From Halomonas sp. KG2 (GTDB taxonomy: Bacteria; Pseudomonadota; Gammaproteobacteria; Pseudomonadales; Halomonadaceae), in NCBI GenBank assembly GCA_030440445.1, contig CP098528.1, positions 3,720,001-3,784,000 on the forward strand: a DNA stretch of 64,000 bases. Reading direction: 5' to 3'. The number at the start of each line of letters is the position of its first letter. Positions within the stretch are counted from its first letter, which is position 1. The position numbers and the translations under genes were made by a program. The notes under the pieces are model-generated. The model did no database searches, had not been told where the DNA came from, and saw only the letters and a list, made by a program, of their open reading frames with translations. This document shows, piece after piece, positions 8,071 through 17,191 of this stretch.

Positions 8071-9177
8071 TTAGCGATGAGCCGCCATCCAGCGGGTTAG
8101 CCAAACCCACAGCGCGGCGCCGAGTATTAACAAGCCACCAACGCCTAGCGCCTGCGGGTAGCTGTAGGCCCCCTCGCCTTCCAATAAGAAACGCAGTACC
8201 AGAAAAATCATCACGATATGGAAGATAAAGGCTTTGAGCGCATCACTACCGACGAGCGTGATCGGCAACAGTACTTTCGCAGCGGCTGCGCCACCCGCTA
8301 AGGCAAGCCCGAGCAGTACCAACGCGCCACCCACGCTAAACAGCATAAAGTTTATCCCTGGCGGGTGTTTTCCCACATTACGAGCCACCGCCATCATCGC
8401 ACCATGAACATCGCCCCCGGCGATGGCGATGCCATAAAAAGCAGCGACCATCAGCGCCCCCGCCCCTACCAGCCAAAGAATTAAACGGCGGCGTAAAGCG
8501 GCATCGAAATAGCAGCGTAACAGCGCTTCGCCAATCAATAAGCCAGACAATATGAGTGGGGCGCGGCTAAGCTGTCCCCAGGCATAGTGCTCTTCATGGT
8601 CCACCAGAAACGCTTTTAAGAGCTCGTAGCCCCCAAAGGAAAAGCCTTGTAACCACGCTGAAAGCGCCGTTAATCCTGCGATGGTCGCCAAACGCCCCCA
8701 GAGTGGCGTTCGCGCCCACAGCGGCAGTATCAGCGGTACCCATAACAAGGCAATGGCGTAAAAACCGAGGATCTCTACCCAGATAGCAAATCGCCCGTAG
8801 AGCAGCGTATTAGCAATATCACTAGGCGAGCTAAAGGGTAGCATTTCGATAATAATCAGCGCTTTATACCAAAACCAAACCTCAACGGCCCTTACCCATA
8901 GCTTTAATCGCCGCCGAGGCCAATCGTCACTTTGCGTGTAAGCAAGGAAGGCCACCGCCAGCGCAATGCCGAAAACTAAAATAAATAGCGAGGACGAGAA
9001 CTTCGTCAAGAAGTGGATAGGCACCATGCCCCAGTCGGGCACATGGCGCATACCTACTAAACCGCTAACGGCATGACTGATAATCATCAGCCCAATGGCA
9101 ATACCTCGCGCGAGATCAATCGCCTCGATTCGTCCTTGCGCTTTAGGAAGCTGTGGAACCTCCTTCCAGTTCAACAC
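8071..9177 (-). CDS. Multipass acyltransferase-like membrane protein (HGSNAT/DUF1624-like)
   Basis: A 368-residue protein with about ten hydrophobic helices. The N-terminal signature RIEAIDLARGIAIGLMIISH, with its conserved R-x-x-x-x-D and His, is that of the heparan-alpha-glucosaminide N-acetyltransferase/OpgC-like membrane acyltransferase superfamily. These proteins move acyl groups across the membrane onto sugars or polymers. The specific acceptor is unknown. The downstream secreted serine hydrolase could act on the same envelope polymer (inference). Confidence 0.7.
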   Translation of the reverse strand: MLNWKEVPQLPKAQGRIEAIDLARGIAIGLMIISHAVSGLVGMRHVPDWGMVPIHFLTKFSSSLFILVFGIALAVAFLAYTQSDDWPRRRLKLWVRAVEVWFWYKALIIIEMLPFSSPSDIANTLLYGRFAIWVEILGFYAIALLWVPLILPLWARTPLWGRLATIAGLTALSAWLQGFSFGGYELLKAFLVDHEEHYAWGQLSRAPLILSGLLIGEALLRCYFDAALRRRLILWLVGAGALMVAAFYGIAIAGGDVHGAMMAVARNVGKHPPGINFMLFSVGGALVLLGLALAGGAAAAKVLLPITLVGSDALKAFIFHIVMIFLVLRFLLEGEGAYSYPQALGVGGLLILGAALWVWLTRWMAAHR

Positions 9178-9240
9178 GTCGGCAACGTCCTTGTGGCTGA
9201 TGTTAGTAATAGAACTCTAACCATAGCCTATTCATTCCCG

Positions 9241-9292
9241 ACACCCTATCCCTACGCCCTATCCTTACACCCTATCCTGACGACCTATGAGG
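9241..9292. repeat. 13-bp tandem repeat, four units
   Basis: Four consecutive 13-bp units: ACACCCTATCCCT, ACGCCCTATCCTT, ACACCCTATCCTG and the degenerate ACGACCTATGAGG. The array lies between the start of the acyltransferase-like gene and the terminator of the small acidic gene. Confidence 0.7.
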
Positions 9293-9306
9293 CACCTTTT
9301 AACGCA

Positions 9307-9335
9307 AAAATGCCCCGCAACTGGCGGGGCATTTT
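9307..9335. terminator. Intrinsic terminator (bidirectional hairpin)
   Basis: A perfect 12-bp stem (AAAATGCCCCGC with GCGGGGCATTTT) and a 5-nt loop, with U-runs on both strands. It lies 3' of the minus-strand small acidic protein gene. Confidence 0.9.
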
Positions 9336-9385
9336 CTGGTTCATCCGTGAACCTGGGTAGAAGTTAATCCGTTAGCAAGCAGGGT

Positions 9386-9658
9386 TTACCAACCGGAATC
9401 GTCTTCCTCTTCAGTTTCCCATGTGCCTTGCTCCTCTTCTTCCTCTTCGTACTCAGTGGTTACGCCTTCATTGGTAGCGCCTTGCTCTTGCTCAGAGTCG
9501 AAAGAGTTGTAAGCGCCTTGCTCATCCTGGGTCGTTTCTTCCTGAGGAGCAGGCTCGTAATCATCGCTGCCTTCCATGCCGGCAAAGGCCAGCGGGCTAG
9601 CGATTAAACCAAACGATACGCCTAAAATGCCAAGTTTCTTGAGAGCTTCCTTTTTCAT
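9386..9658 (-). CDS. Small acidic exported protein of unknown function
   Basis: A 90-residue protein with a signal peptide (MKKEALKKLGILGVSFGLIASPLAFA) followed by a very acidic, low-complexity mature part rich in Glu, Asp, Gln and Thr (EYEEEEEEQGTWETEEEDDS). I chose the ATG at 9658 because AGGAGG lies 7 bp upstream; the ATG two codons earlier is too close to that site. No domain is recognised. The mature part has no Cys and is probably disordered. It may be a periplasmic cation-binding or osmotic-stress protein, but this is a guess. A strong terminator follows. Confidence 0.7.
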   Translation of the reverse strand: MKKEALKKLGILGVSFGLIASPLAFAGMEGSDDYEPAPQEETTQDEQGAYNSFDSEQEQGATNEGVTTEYEEEEEEQGTWETEEEDDSGW

Positions 9659-9958
9659 AGTCATGCCTCCTGGTATGGCTTCGCTTTCACTGTGGTTCTC
9701 AGTAATCAAAAAATTCGATCATTTGAAAACCTTGGTTAGTGGCAAGAACGTCATGTCTTCCTAACACTTCGTTCTTGCCCAATACATTGCAGCCGCTATA
9801 CCAAGCCATGCCAATAAAATAAAAAACACAATAAATACAGAATCTTGAATATAAATAGTGCATGCCAACCTAAGGCTGCATCTATCTTTAATTAGCGATT
9901 TATTGTTTACCGCTGGCACATGGGTCCTGTTGCATCATGTCAATTGAGTGTTAGACAA
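9659..9958. other. Intergenic region without a recognised gene
   Basis: This AT-rich 300-bp stretch should contain the promoter of the small acidic gene on its left side and the 3' flank of the TRAP operon on its right. I saw no convincing hairpin terminator and no credible coding frame. Confidence 0.5.
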
Positions 9959-11254
9959 TTAATACCCCATCACTCGAGGCAGCCACGTGGCAAGGCCAGG
10001 TATCGCGATCAACAATAAAATGGTGGCCAGAATCGGTAATAGGAATGGCAACACCGCTTTGACCACCTGCCCATAGCGTAGTCGCGTAATGCCCACCATT
10101 AGAAACAACACCGTGCCAAAGGGTGGTGTGATAACACCCACTGAAAGCGTAATAACCATCACAATGCCGAAATGGACAGGGTCTAGCCCCGCGCTTAGCG
10201 CAGCAGGCACCACAATGGGAGTGAAGATCAGGATGCTCTCGATGACCGACATGAAACAGCCGATAAGCAGGAAAAACAGCGCAAAGCAGAGCAGCAACGC
10301 AATCGTCGGCATATCGATGCTGGCCACTTGTCCCGCCAACGCTTGTGGAATGCCCATACGCACCAAAATCCAGCCGTAAAAACTGGATACCGCAATAATC
10401 AGCAGAATCACGGCGCTGAACATAAGGGTACGTTGGAAAGCATTAAACAAGTCGCGCAGGCTTAAGTCACGGTAGATCAGGCCGCCTAAAATAACCGCAT
10501 AGAGCGAGGCAATGGCGCCAGCTTCTGTGGGCGTAAAGAAGCCCCCCCAAATACCACCGACAATAATAGTGGGCATCATCAAAGGTAGAATAGCGCGCTT
10601 GCCGGTTCGGACGACCTCGCAGGCATCAAACGGCGTAGGCTTAGGCATTACTACTTTGCCTGTTGCCCCGAGCACTACCGTCATTCCCATCAACAGTAAT
10701 GCCATCAGAATGCCGGGCAGCAACCCCGCCATAAACAGCCCGCCGATACTCACGTTGGCCAACCAGCCATACACGACCAACGCAATACTGGGCGGTAGAA
10801 TCGGCCCAATCACGCTAGAGGCGGCGGTAATTCCAGTGGCGTAACCCACATCATAGCCACGCTCTTTCATGGCTTTAATTTCAATGCTGCCAAGACCCGC
10901 CGCGTCGGCCACGGCAGTACCCGACATAGTGGCAAAAATAGAGCTGGCCACTACGTTAGCGTGACCAAGACCGCCCTTGGTAAAACCGACTAATGCCGTG
11001 GCGAAGTCAAAAATACGCGTGGTTGTTGAGCCAATATTCATAATATTGGCCGCCAGAATAAACAGCGGAATGGCCAACAACGTAAAGTTGTTGAGCGTTT
11101 GTACCATTCGCAGTGGCAGTAGCTCAACGGGCAACCCTCCGGTGCCGGTGAATACCAAAGCGATAAATGAAGTAACACCGATGGCAACCACAACAGGCAA
11201 CCCGATAGCCATTAGCACCAACAGGCCGCCAACGAAAATTAGTAATTCAGTCAT
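9959..11254 (-). CDS. dctM: TRAP transporter large permease subunit DctM
   Basis: A 431-residue protein with about 12 membrane helices. Typical DctM segments are AIPLFILAANIM, GGLGHANVVASSIFATMSGTA, DAAGLGSIEIKAM, and GVITPPFGTVLFLMVGI. It forms the sodium-coupled substrate channel with DctQ. Its start overlaps the dctQ stop by 4 bp. The operon order on the minus strand is dctP-dctQ-dctM. The substrate is not shown by sequence; a carboxylate is expected for this family. Confidence 0.93.
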   Translation of the reverse strand: MTELLIFVGGLLVLMAIGLPVVVAIGVTSFIALVFTGTGGLPVELLPLRMVQTLNNFTLLAIPLFILAANIMNIGSTTTRIFDFATALVGFTKGGLGHANVVASSIFATMSGTAVADAAGLGSIEIKAMKERGYDVGYATGITAASSVIGPILPPSIALVVYGWLANVSIGGLFMAGLLPGILMALLLMGMTVVLGATGKVVMPKPTPFDACEVVRTGKRAILPLMMPTIIVGGIWGGFFTPTEAGAIASLYAVILGGLIYRDLSLRDLFNAFQRTLMFSAVILLIIAVSSFYGWILVRMGIPQALAGQVASIDMPTIALLLCFALFFLLIGCFMSVIESILIFTPIVVPAALSAGLDPVHFGIVMVITLSVGVITPPFGTVLFLMVGITRLRYGQVVKAVLPFLLPILATILLLIAIPGLATWLPRVMGY

Positions 11255-11793
11255 GGTGCCGTCACCTCTTCTTCGCGGGGTGCTTCAAGCCAAAAAACCG
11301 GGCCGCGCAGCGTTTTCCAAAGGGCGATAACCGCCATGCTTGCGAAGCTAAAGAAGATACCGTAGTAGAGGTAGCTGAAACTGATACTTAACGAAACGGT
11401 TTTATTGTTGGCGCTCATATCCGACATAATCCACGCGCCCCATGCCGCGAGTACAAAAAAGCCGCAAGAGATCAGCGAAGTAAGGCGATACTGCATATTT
11501 CTACCCAAGCTAGAGAGCTTGTGGCTGAACAGGTCAACCACTAAATGCTCACTACGTACCCACGCAGAGATAGACCCAAAACCAATGGCATAGATGGCCA
11601 GCAGTGATGCAACTTCTTCTGTCCAGGGCATCCCCAGCCCAAGTACGTCACGGGCCACCACTGCAGACACAATGAGCAGTAATATCGCGGCCATTAACGC
11701 AACACCTATCCCATCGCAAAGACGGGTGGTGTAACGCAACACATAAAAAGCGACTCTATCCGGCCCGTTTCTGGGCGGCATAGCTGAATCCAC
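11251..11793 (-). CDS. dctQ: TRAP transporter small permease subunit DctQ
   Basis: A 180-residue protein with four hydrophobic helices and the DctQ-type stretch DVLGLGMPWTEEVASLLAIYAIGFGSISAW. It pairs with the adjacent DctM. It lies 86 bp after the binding-protein gene, separated from it by a stem-loop, and overlaps dctM by 4 bp. An in-frame ATG four codons in is an alternative start. Confidence 0.9.
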   Translation of the reverse strand: MDSAMPPRNGPDRVAFYVLRYTTRLCDGIGVALMAAILLLIVSAVVARDVLGLGMPWTEEVASLLAIYAIGFGSISAWVRSEHLVVDLFSHKLSSLGRNMQYRLTSLISCGFFVLAAWGAWIMSDMSANNKTVSLSISFSYLYYGIFFSFASMAVIALWKTLRGPVFWLEAPREEEVTAP

Positions 11794-11821
11794 GGGAACG
11801 CTCCTGAGGCTTAAATAGGTA

Positions 11822-11861
11822 TCTTTTAAAACTACAACGACGGCCCGATAGGCCGCCGTTG
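11822..11861 (-). terminator. Stem-loop between dctP and dctQ (partial terminator)
   Basis: Read on the minus strand, an 11-bp stem with one mismatch (CAACGGCGGCC with GGCCGTCGTTG, loop TATCG) is followed by GTAGTTTTAAAA. It probably limits read-through and stabilises dctP mRNA so that more binding protein than permease is made. Confidence 0.7.
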
Positions 11862-11879
11862 TTCATTTAGCACAAGCAA

Positions 11880-12860
11880 TTACTGGCTTTCATTACCTAA
11901 CGCATCTTCACGCACACCATCAGCCATATCGGCCATGACACGATCAATCGCAGGCAACGCCGCTTCGCGGAAAGGTGTCACATCCGGCTCAATGATGGTC
12001 ATCCCTTCATCCTGCAGCGCTTCTAGATAGAACTCGTCAAGTTCACGCTCTTGCTCTGAACCGTATTGACGAGCTACGTCGATCGCCTCTTCAATCAATG
12101 CCTGATCATCGGCTTCTAAGCCATCCCACCAGCGTGAACTGGCTACCCAGCTCCACGGAAACTGCACGTGGCTGGTCATAATGATGTGATCCTGCACTTC
12201 CCACAGGCGGCGGGTATAGGGCGAGGAGAGCGAGTTTTCATGGCCATCGACTTGACCTGTTTGCATGGCCAAGTAAATTTCCGGCGCGGGAACGTTCACT
12301 ACCTGGGCGCCGATCTCTTCCCACACCTCAAGCCACACGGGGAGCGATGGCAGACGCAAACGGAAGCCGTCTAAGTCTTCAGGGCTATTGATTGCCTTGT
12401 TGGCGGTCATATGGCGTGGGCCACGGTGCTGCAAACCAAAATACTTAAGCCCGCCTTGGTTCTCAGCCTGCTCAATCAATGCCTGGCCAGAAGGGCTTTC
12501 CATATAGGCGTCGACTTCGTCCCAGGTTGAAAAAACAAACGGCACGGTAATAGCGTCATACTCTGGCGCATACTGCTGGCGCCAGTTGCCGCCAGTGATA
12601 GAAATCTGGGTTTGACCTAAATTGAGCAGTTCCAGCACCGCGTTTTCACCACCGAGTGAGCCTGCTAGAAAAGGACGCACCTCAAAACGGCCCGGTGCCT
12701 GCTCTTCTAGGTACTCGGCAAAGCGCTCGACTGCTGCGCTTTCGGAGCCGCCTTCGCTCATGGTGTTGTTAACTTGAATTTCGATCGGGTTTGCCAAGGC
12801 AAAGGGGGCCGCCGTTAGCATACCCAGGGTGGCCAGCGTGGTAAGCAATGTTGTCCGCAT
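11880..12860 (-). CDS. dctP: TRAP transporter periplasmic substrate-binding protein DctP
   Basis: A 326-residue DctP-type binding protein with a cleavable signal peptide ending at PFALANP. Family motifs include the YFGLQHRGPRHMTANKAINSPEDLDGFRLRLP region, where the Arg that pairs with the substrate carboxylate normally lies, and PAPEIYLAMQTGQVDGHENSL. It is the first gene of the dctPQM operon. Its proximity to the CaiB/HMG-CoA-lyase pair suggests the ligand could be the acid that those enzymes degrade (inference). Confidence 0.92.
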   Translation of the reverse strand: MRTTLLTTLATLGMLTAAPFALANPIEIQVNNTMSEGGSESAAVERFAEYLEEQAPGRFEVRPFLAGSLGGENAVLELLNLGQTQISITGGNWRQQYAPEYDAITVPFVFSTWDEVDAYMESPSGQALIEQAENQGGLKYFGLQHRGPRHMTANKAINSPEDLDGFRLRLPSLPVWLEVWEEIGAQVVNVPAPEIYLAMQTGQVDGHENSLSSPYTRRLWEVQDHIIMTSHVQFPWSWVASSRWWDGLEADDQALIEEAIDVARQYGSEQERELDEFYLEALQDEGMTIIEPDVTPFREAALPAIDRVMADMADGVREDALGNESQ

Positions 12861-12911
12861 AGGATGACTCTCTACGGTTGTCGTTATTGGATGTGGTTAT
12901 GGTTATTAAGC

Positions 12912-12939
12912 GTGATACCTATCACAGCATTTTTGCTGT
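12912..12939. promoter_or_regulatory. Overlapping inverted repeats upstream of dctP
   Basis: The 310-bp gap 12861-13170 between dctP and the divergent SDR gene has no credible gene. It holds two adjacent inverted repeats: GTGATACCTATCAC at 12912-12925 and ACAGCA-N4-TGCTGT at 12924-12939. Their place 50-80 bp before the dctP start fits an operator for the TRAP operon. Confidence 0.4.
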
Positions 12940-13143
12940 TTGATTGATCTTGAAACAAGCAGCCAAGCGGCTCAAATCGACGTTCATGAAGGCTGACTTC
13001 GTCAAATACGATGGCTAGAAACGCCGCTTATAGCGCGCTTAACTACGCACCTTATTATTAGTGTACGACCAAAGATGAATATCTACTGCACCCTTAGGCT
13101 ATCTCAATGGCGCTTGTCTGCTGCTTTTTAGCAGCGGCTTTAA

Positions 13144-13938
<795 letters not shown>

Positions 13939-13956
13939 GCGCCGACTTGATCAACC

Positions 13957-14859
13957 TTATAACGCTGAATGCTTTTCTGCGGTCAGAAGGTCCACCATGT
14001 GCCTTGCCGTGACAGGAAGTGTCGCGTAGCGGCGCACGCCAATCACAAGCTCCCGCTGGGCCCAGGCGTCGTTCAACGGGATGCTTTTAAGCTGCAGATC
14101 ACCTAGCTCGCGGTAGATCGTTTGTTCTGGCAGCACGCCGACCCCCATGCCATGGTGAATCATGCGGCAAATAGCATCAAAGCTACGTACTTGAATGCGC
14201 ATTCGCAGCGCTTTTCCCGATAGGTTAGCCTGCTCAAACAATAGCGCTTGCAGTGAAGCATCTTGCTGCAAGCCGATGAAGTCGAAAGCAAGCGCTTCAT
14301 TGAAGGCAATGCTACTTCGCTCCGCTAGTGGGTGTTTGTCAGGCGTGACTAGCACTAAGCGATCACGCCGATACGGAATTATCTGTAAGTCTGGCGCAGC
14401 TACATGCCCAGCAAAAATGCCGATATCGGTTAAGCCGTCTCTCACGGCGGCAATAATTTCACTGCTGACCCGCTCTTGCAGGTCGATTTTAATTTCAGGG
14501 TAGTGGCGAGAGAACGCGCTGAGATCTTGGGGAAGGAACGCGATGATTGCCGAGGTGTTGGAATGAATACGCACATGCCCACGCACGCCTTCACCATATT
14601 CGCTAAGCTCTGCCTGTAAGCGTTCAACGTTGTCGAGTATGCGCCGCGCATGATGCAAAAATGCCTGCCCTGCCGGGGTTAGCTCCACGCCACGGGGCTT
14701 ACGGTAAAGTAACGTTGTCCCGACCAAGCTTTCAAGATCGCTCATTCGCTTGCTAACGGCGGCAAGGGCTAGGTGTTCGCGTTCGGCAGCCGCGGTCAAG
14801 CGGCCTTCGTCTGCAACAGAGATAAACAGCTTGAGCGTAAAAAAATCAAAGCGGCGCAA
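13957..14859 (-). CDS. LysR-family transcriptional regulator
   Basis: A 300-residue LTTR with the N-terminal winged helix-turn-helix (TLKLFISVADEGRLTAAAEREHLALAAVSKRMSDLE) and a two-lobed effector domain. It is divergent from the CaiB and HMG-CoA-lyase-like genes with 151 bp between the starts, the standard LTTR arrangement. It therefore probably activates that pair in response to their substrate. Confidence 0.9.
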   Translation of the reverse strand: MRRFDFFTLKLFISVADEGRLTAAAEREHLALAAVSKRMSDLESLVGTTLLYRKPRGVELTPAGQAFLHHARRILDNVERLQAELSEYGEGVRGHVRIHSNTSAIIAFLPQDLSAFSRHYPEIKIDLQERVSSEIIAAVRDGLTDIGIFAGHVAAPDLQIIPYRRDRLVLVTPDKHPLAERSSIAFNEALAFDFIGLQQDASLQALLFEQANLSGKALRMRIQVRSFDAICRMIHHGMGVGVLPEQTIYRELGDLQLKSIPLNDAWAQRELVIGVRRYATLPVTARHMVDLLTAEKHSAL

Positions 14860-14888
14860 CTCGACAAACTCCTGAAAAGTAACCTGAC

Positions 14889-14902
14889 TATGCTAGCGCA
14901 TA
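14889..14902. promoter_or_regulatory. Candidate LysR operator (T-N11-A type)
   Basis: TATGCTAGCGCATA is an inverted repeat (TATGC-N4-GCATA) that also contains T-N11-A. It lies 30 bp from the LysR start in the divergent intergenic region. Confidence 0.4.
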
Positions 14903-15010
14903 CCTTCGCCAGTCACGAAACCTTTGTTACCCATTGCCTAATTGTCGCCCCTCAGCGGCTCACGCATGCTGGTAGGCAACAATATTAACGACACGACCAG
15001 GAGAGCCTTA

Positions 15011-16216
15011 ATGCACGCTCCCGAAGCTCGCCAGCTTCCCTTAGAACGCCTGAAAGTTCTTGAACTTGGGCAGCTCATTGCAGGCCCATTTGCGACCAAG
15101 CTGTTAGGCGAATTTGGTGCCGATGTGATTAAAATTGAGCCGCCCGGCACCGGCGATCCCCTTCGCAAATGGCGAATGCTTGAGGAAGGCACCTCGCTTT
15201 GGTGGCACGTACAGAGCCGTAACAAGCGCTCGGTGGCGCTGGACTTGCGCAGTGAAGAGGGTCAAGCGCTGGTGCGTGAACTCGCTACCGAGGCTGATGT
15301 GGTGGTGGAAAACTTCCGCCCAGGCACATTAGATAACTGGGGGCTGGGCTGGGAAGCGCTCTCAAAACTCAACCCACGGTTAATCATGGTGCATATTTCC
15401 GGCTACGGGCAAACGGGGCCTTACCGCGACAAGCCCGGCTTTGGTGTGGTGGGTGAAGCCATGGGCGGACTGCGTTACCTCACCGGCCAGCCGGGAGAGC
15501 CCTCTGTGCGCGTAGGCGTGAGCATTGGTGATTCGCTGTCCGCGCTTTACGCTGTCATTGGCACCTTGCTGGCACTGCAAGAGCGCAACCGCAGCGGCCT
15601 GGGACAAGAGATCGACGTGGCGCTGTATGAGTCGGTATTTGCCATGATGGAAAGCCTGCTTCCGGAATTCGATGCCAGCGGCCAGGTGCGCGAACCTAGC
15701 GGCAGTGCCCTCCCCGGCATTACGCCTTCTAACGCTTACCGCTGCCAGGGCGGCGATTACGTACTGATTGCCGGTAACGGCGACAGCATTTTTAAACGCT
15801 TGATGGGCGTGATTGGCCGTGATGATCTGGCCAACGACCCCGCGCTAGCCCACAACGATGGCCGCAGCCAGCAGGCTGAAATGATCGACGCAGCGATTCA
15901 AGCGTGGTCTGAAGAGCGCCCAAGAGAGGCGATTCTTAAAGCGCTGGATGAGGCACGTGTGCCAGCAGGCTATCCGTACACCGCCGAAGATATTGCCTTT
16001 GACCCCCATTACTTGGCGCGGGAAATGATTCAAACCTTCACCCGCCCCAACGGCAAACCATTAAAAGTGCCCGGTGTACTGCCCAAACTTAGCGCGACCC
16101 CAGGGCGACTCGGCGATGGCGGCCCGGCGCTTGGCCAGCATACCGATGACGTGCTGGATGAGCTGGGCATTGACCAGGCAACCCGCGCCAAACTGCGTCA
16201 AGCGGGCATTATTTAA
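15011..16216 (+). CDS. CaiB/BaiF family (class III) CoA transferase
   Basis: A 401-residue family III CoA transferase. Features are LELGQLIAGPFATKLLGEFGADVIKIEPPGTGDPLRKW near the start, NKRSVALDL, VVVENFRPGTLDNWGLG, with the expected catalytic Asp region ahead of YGQTGPYRDKPGFGVVGEAM. I place the start at ATG 15011, 8 bp after GGAG, where homology begins. It is followed after 10 bp by an HMG-CoA-lyase-like gene. CaiB enzymes of the SUGCT type transfer CoA from succinyl-CoA to dicarboxylates such as glutarate or 3-hydroxy-3-methylglutarate, which would fit the lyase next door. Confidence 0.9.
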   Translation: MHAPEARQLPLERLKVLELGQLIAGPFATKLLGEFGADVIKIEPPGTGDPLRKWRMLEEGTSLWWHVQSRNKRSVALDLRSEEGQALVRELATEADVVVENFRPGTLDNWGLGWEALSKLNPRLIMVHISGYGQTGPYRDKPGFGVVGEAMGGLRYLTGQPGEPSVRVGVSIGDSLSALYAVIGTLLALQERNRSGLGQEIDVALYESVFAMMESLLPEFDASGQVREPSGSALPGITPSNAYRCQGGDYVLIAGNGDSIFKRLMGVIGRDDLANDPALAHNDGRSQQAEMIDAAIQAWSEERPREAILKALDEARVPAGYPYTAEDIAFDPHYLAREMIQTFTRPNGKPLKVPGVLPKLSATPGRLGDGGPALGQHTDDVLDELGIDQATRAKLRQAGII

Positions 16217-16226
16217 GGAGAGCGCT

Positions 16227-17189
16227 ATGCACAAGTCCACGAGTCAACCCATGCCCTTCCCGACAGCACCCTGTCCTAAAAAAATAGAAATTAATGAAGT
16301 CGCCCCGCGTGACGGCCTGCAGATTGAAGCGCGCTTTGTCCCCACAGACGATAAAATCCGCTGGATCGACGCACTCTCCACCACCGGCCTGCGGCGCATC
16401 GAGGCCACCTCGTTTACGTCCCCCAAAGCGATTCCTAACCTGCGCGATGCTGCGGATGTTGTCACAGGTATTCAGCGTCGGGCAGGCGTCGATATCAGTG
16501 TATTAGTGCCTAACCTTAAGGGCATGGAGCGCGTGCTTGCCTGTCAGGTGGATGAGATTAATTTGGTGATGTCGGCAAGCGATAGCCATGGCCTTGCGAA
16601 CCTGCGCATGACACCAGAGCAGTCGCTTGAGCAATTTGCCGCGATTGTGGAGGCCTGCCAAGGCAGCGGCGTATTTATCAACGCCTCGCTTTCGACCACC
16701 TTTGGCTGCCCGTTTGAAGGCGAGGTGCCTGAAACGCGGGTGCTCACGCTGGTGGAAAAGCTGATCGCGCTGGGCATTCAGGGCGTCACGCTATGCGACA
16801 CCACGGGTATGGCCAACCCAGCTCAGGTGAGGCGCCTGTGCGACGCCGTGCTTGAGCGATGGCCGGAAACGCCGTTCACCCTGCACTTTCACAACACGCG
16901 TGGCATGGGCTTAGCCAACGCGCTGGCGGCGTGGCAGGCGGGCATTAGCCGCTTTGATGCGTCGTTAGGCGGGCTGGGGGGCTGCCCCTTTGCCCCAGGC
17001 GCTAGCGGTAATGTATGCACAGAAGACTTAGTGCATATGTTTACAGCGATGGGGGTCGATACGGGCGTCGATCTAGATGCGCTGCTTGACGTTGCCGCCA
17101 CCCTGCCGACACTTATCGGCCACGACGTGCCCGGGCAAGTGGTAAAAGCCGGGAAGTCATCCCGGCGTTATGCGATGCCCGAGCGTTAG
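16227..17189 (+). CDS. Hydroxymethylglutaryl-CoA lyase-like aldolase
   Basis: A 320-residue DRE-TIM metallolyase. The N-terminal motif is EVAPRDGLQIEARFVPT with the catalytic Arg-Asp, the metal-binding His pair is in FTLHFHNTRGMG, and the Cys loop signature is LGGLGGCPFAPGASGNVCTED. These features match HMG-CoA lyase, which splits HMG-CoA into acetyl-CoA and acetoacetate; a related 3-hydroxyacyl-CoA substrate cannot be excluded. The start ATG 16227 follows AAGGAG. It forms a two-gene operon with the CoA transferase and converges with the aldehyde dehydrogenase gene, with only 2 bp between the stops. Confidence 0.88.
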   Translation: MHKSTSQPMPFPTAPCPKKIEINEVAPRDGLQIEARFVPTDDKIRWIDALSTTGLRRIEATSFTSPKAIPNLRDAADVVTGIQRRAGVDISVLVPNLKGMERVLACQVDEINLVMSASDSHGLANLRMTPEQSLEQFAAIVEACQGSGVFINASLSTTFGCPFEGEVPETRVLTLVEKLIALGIQGVTLCDTTGMANPAQVRRLCDAVLERWPETPFTLHFHNTRGMGLANALAAWQAGISRFDASLGGLGGCPFAPGASGNVCTEDLVHMFTAMGVDTGVDLDALLDVAATLPTLIGHDVPGQVVKAGKSSRRYAMPER

Positions 17190-17191
17190 TC

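Noticed and set aside
10089..11330. Plus-strand frames opposite dctM and dctQ
   Set aside because: They are antisense shadows of hydrophobic coding sequence rich in Pro, Thr and Ile, with no start signals or family match.
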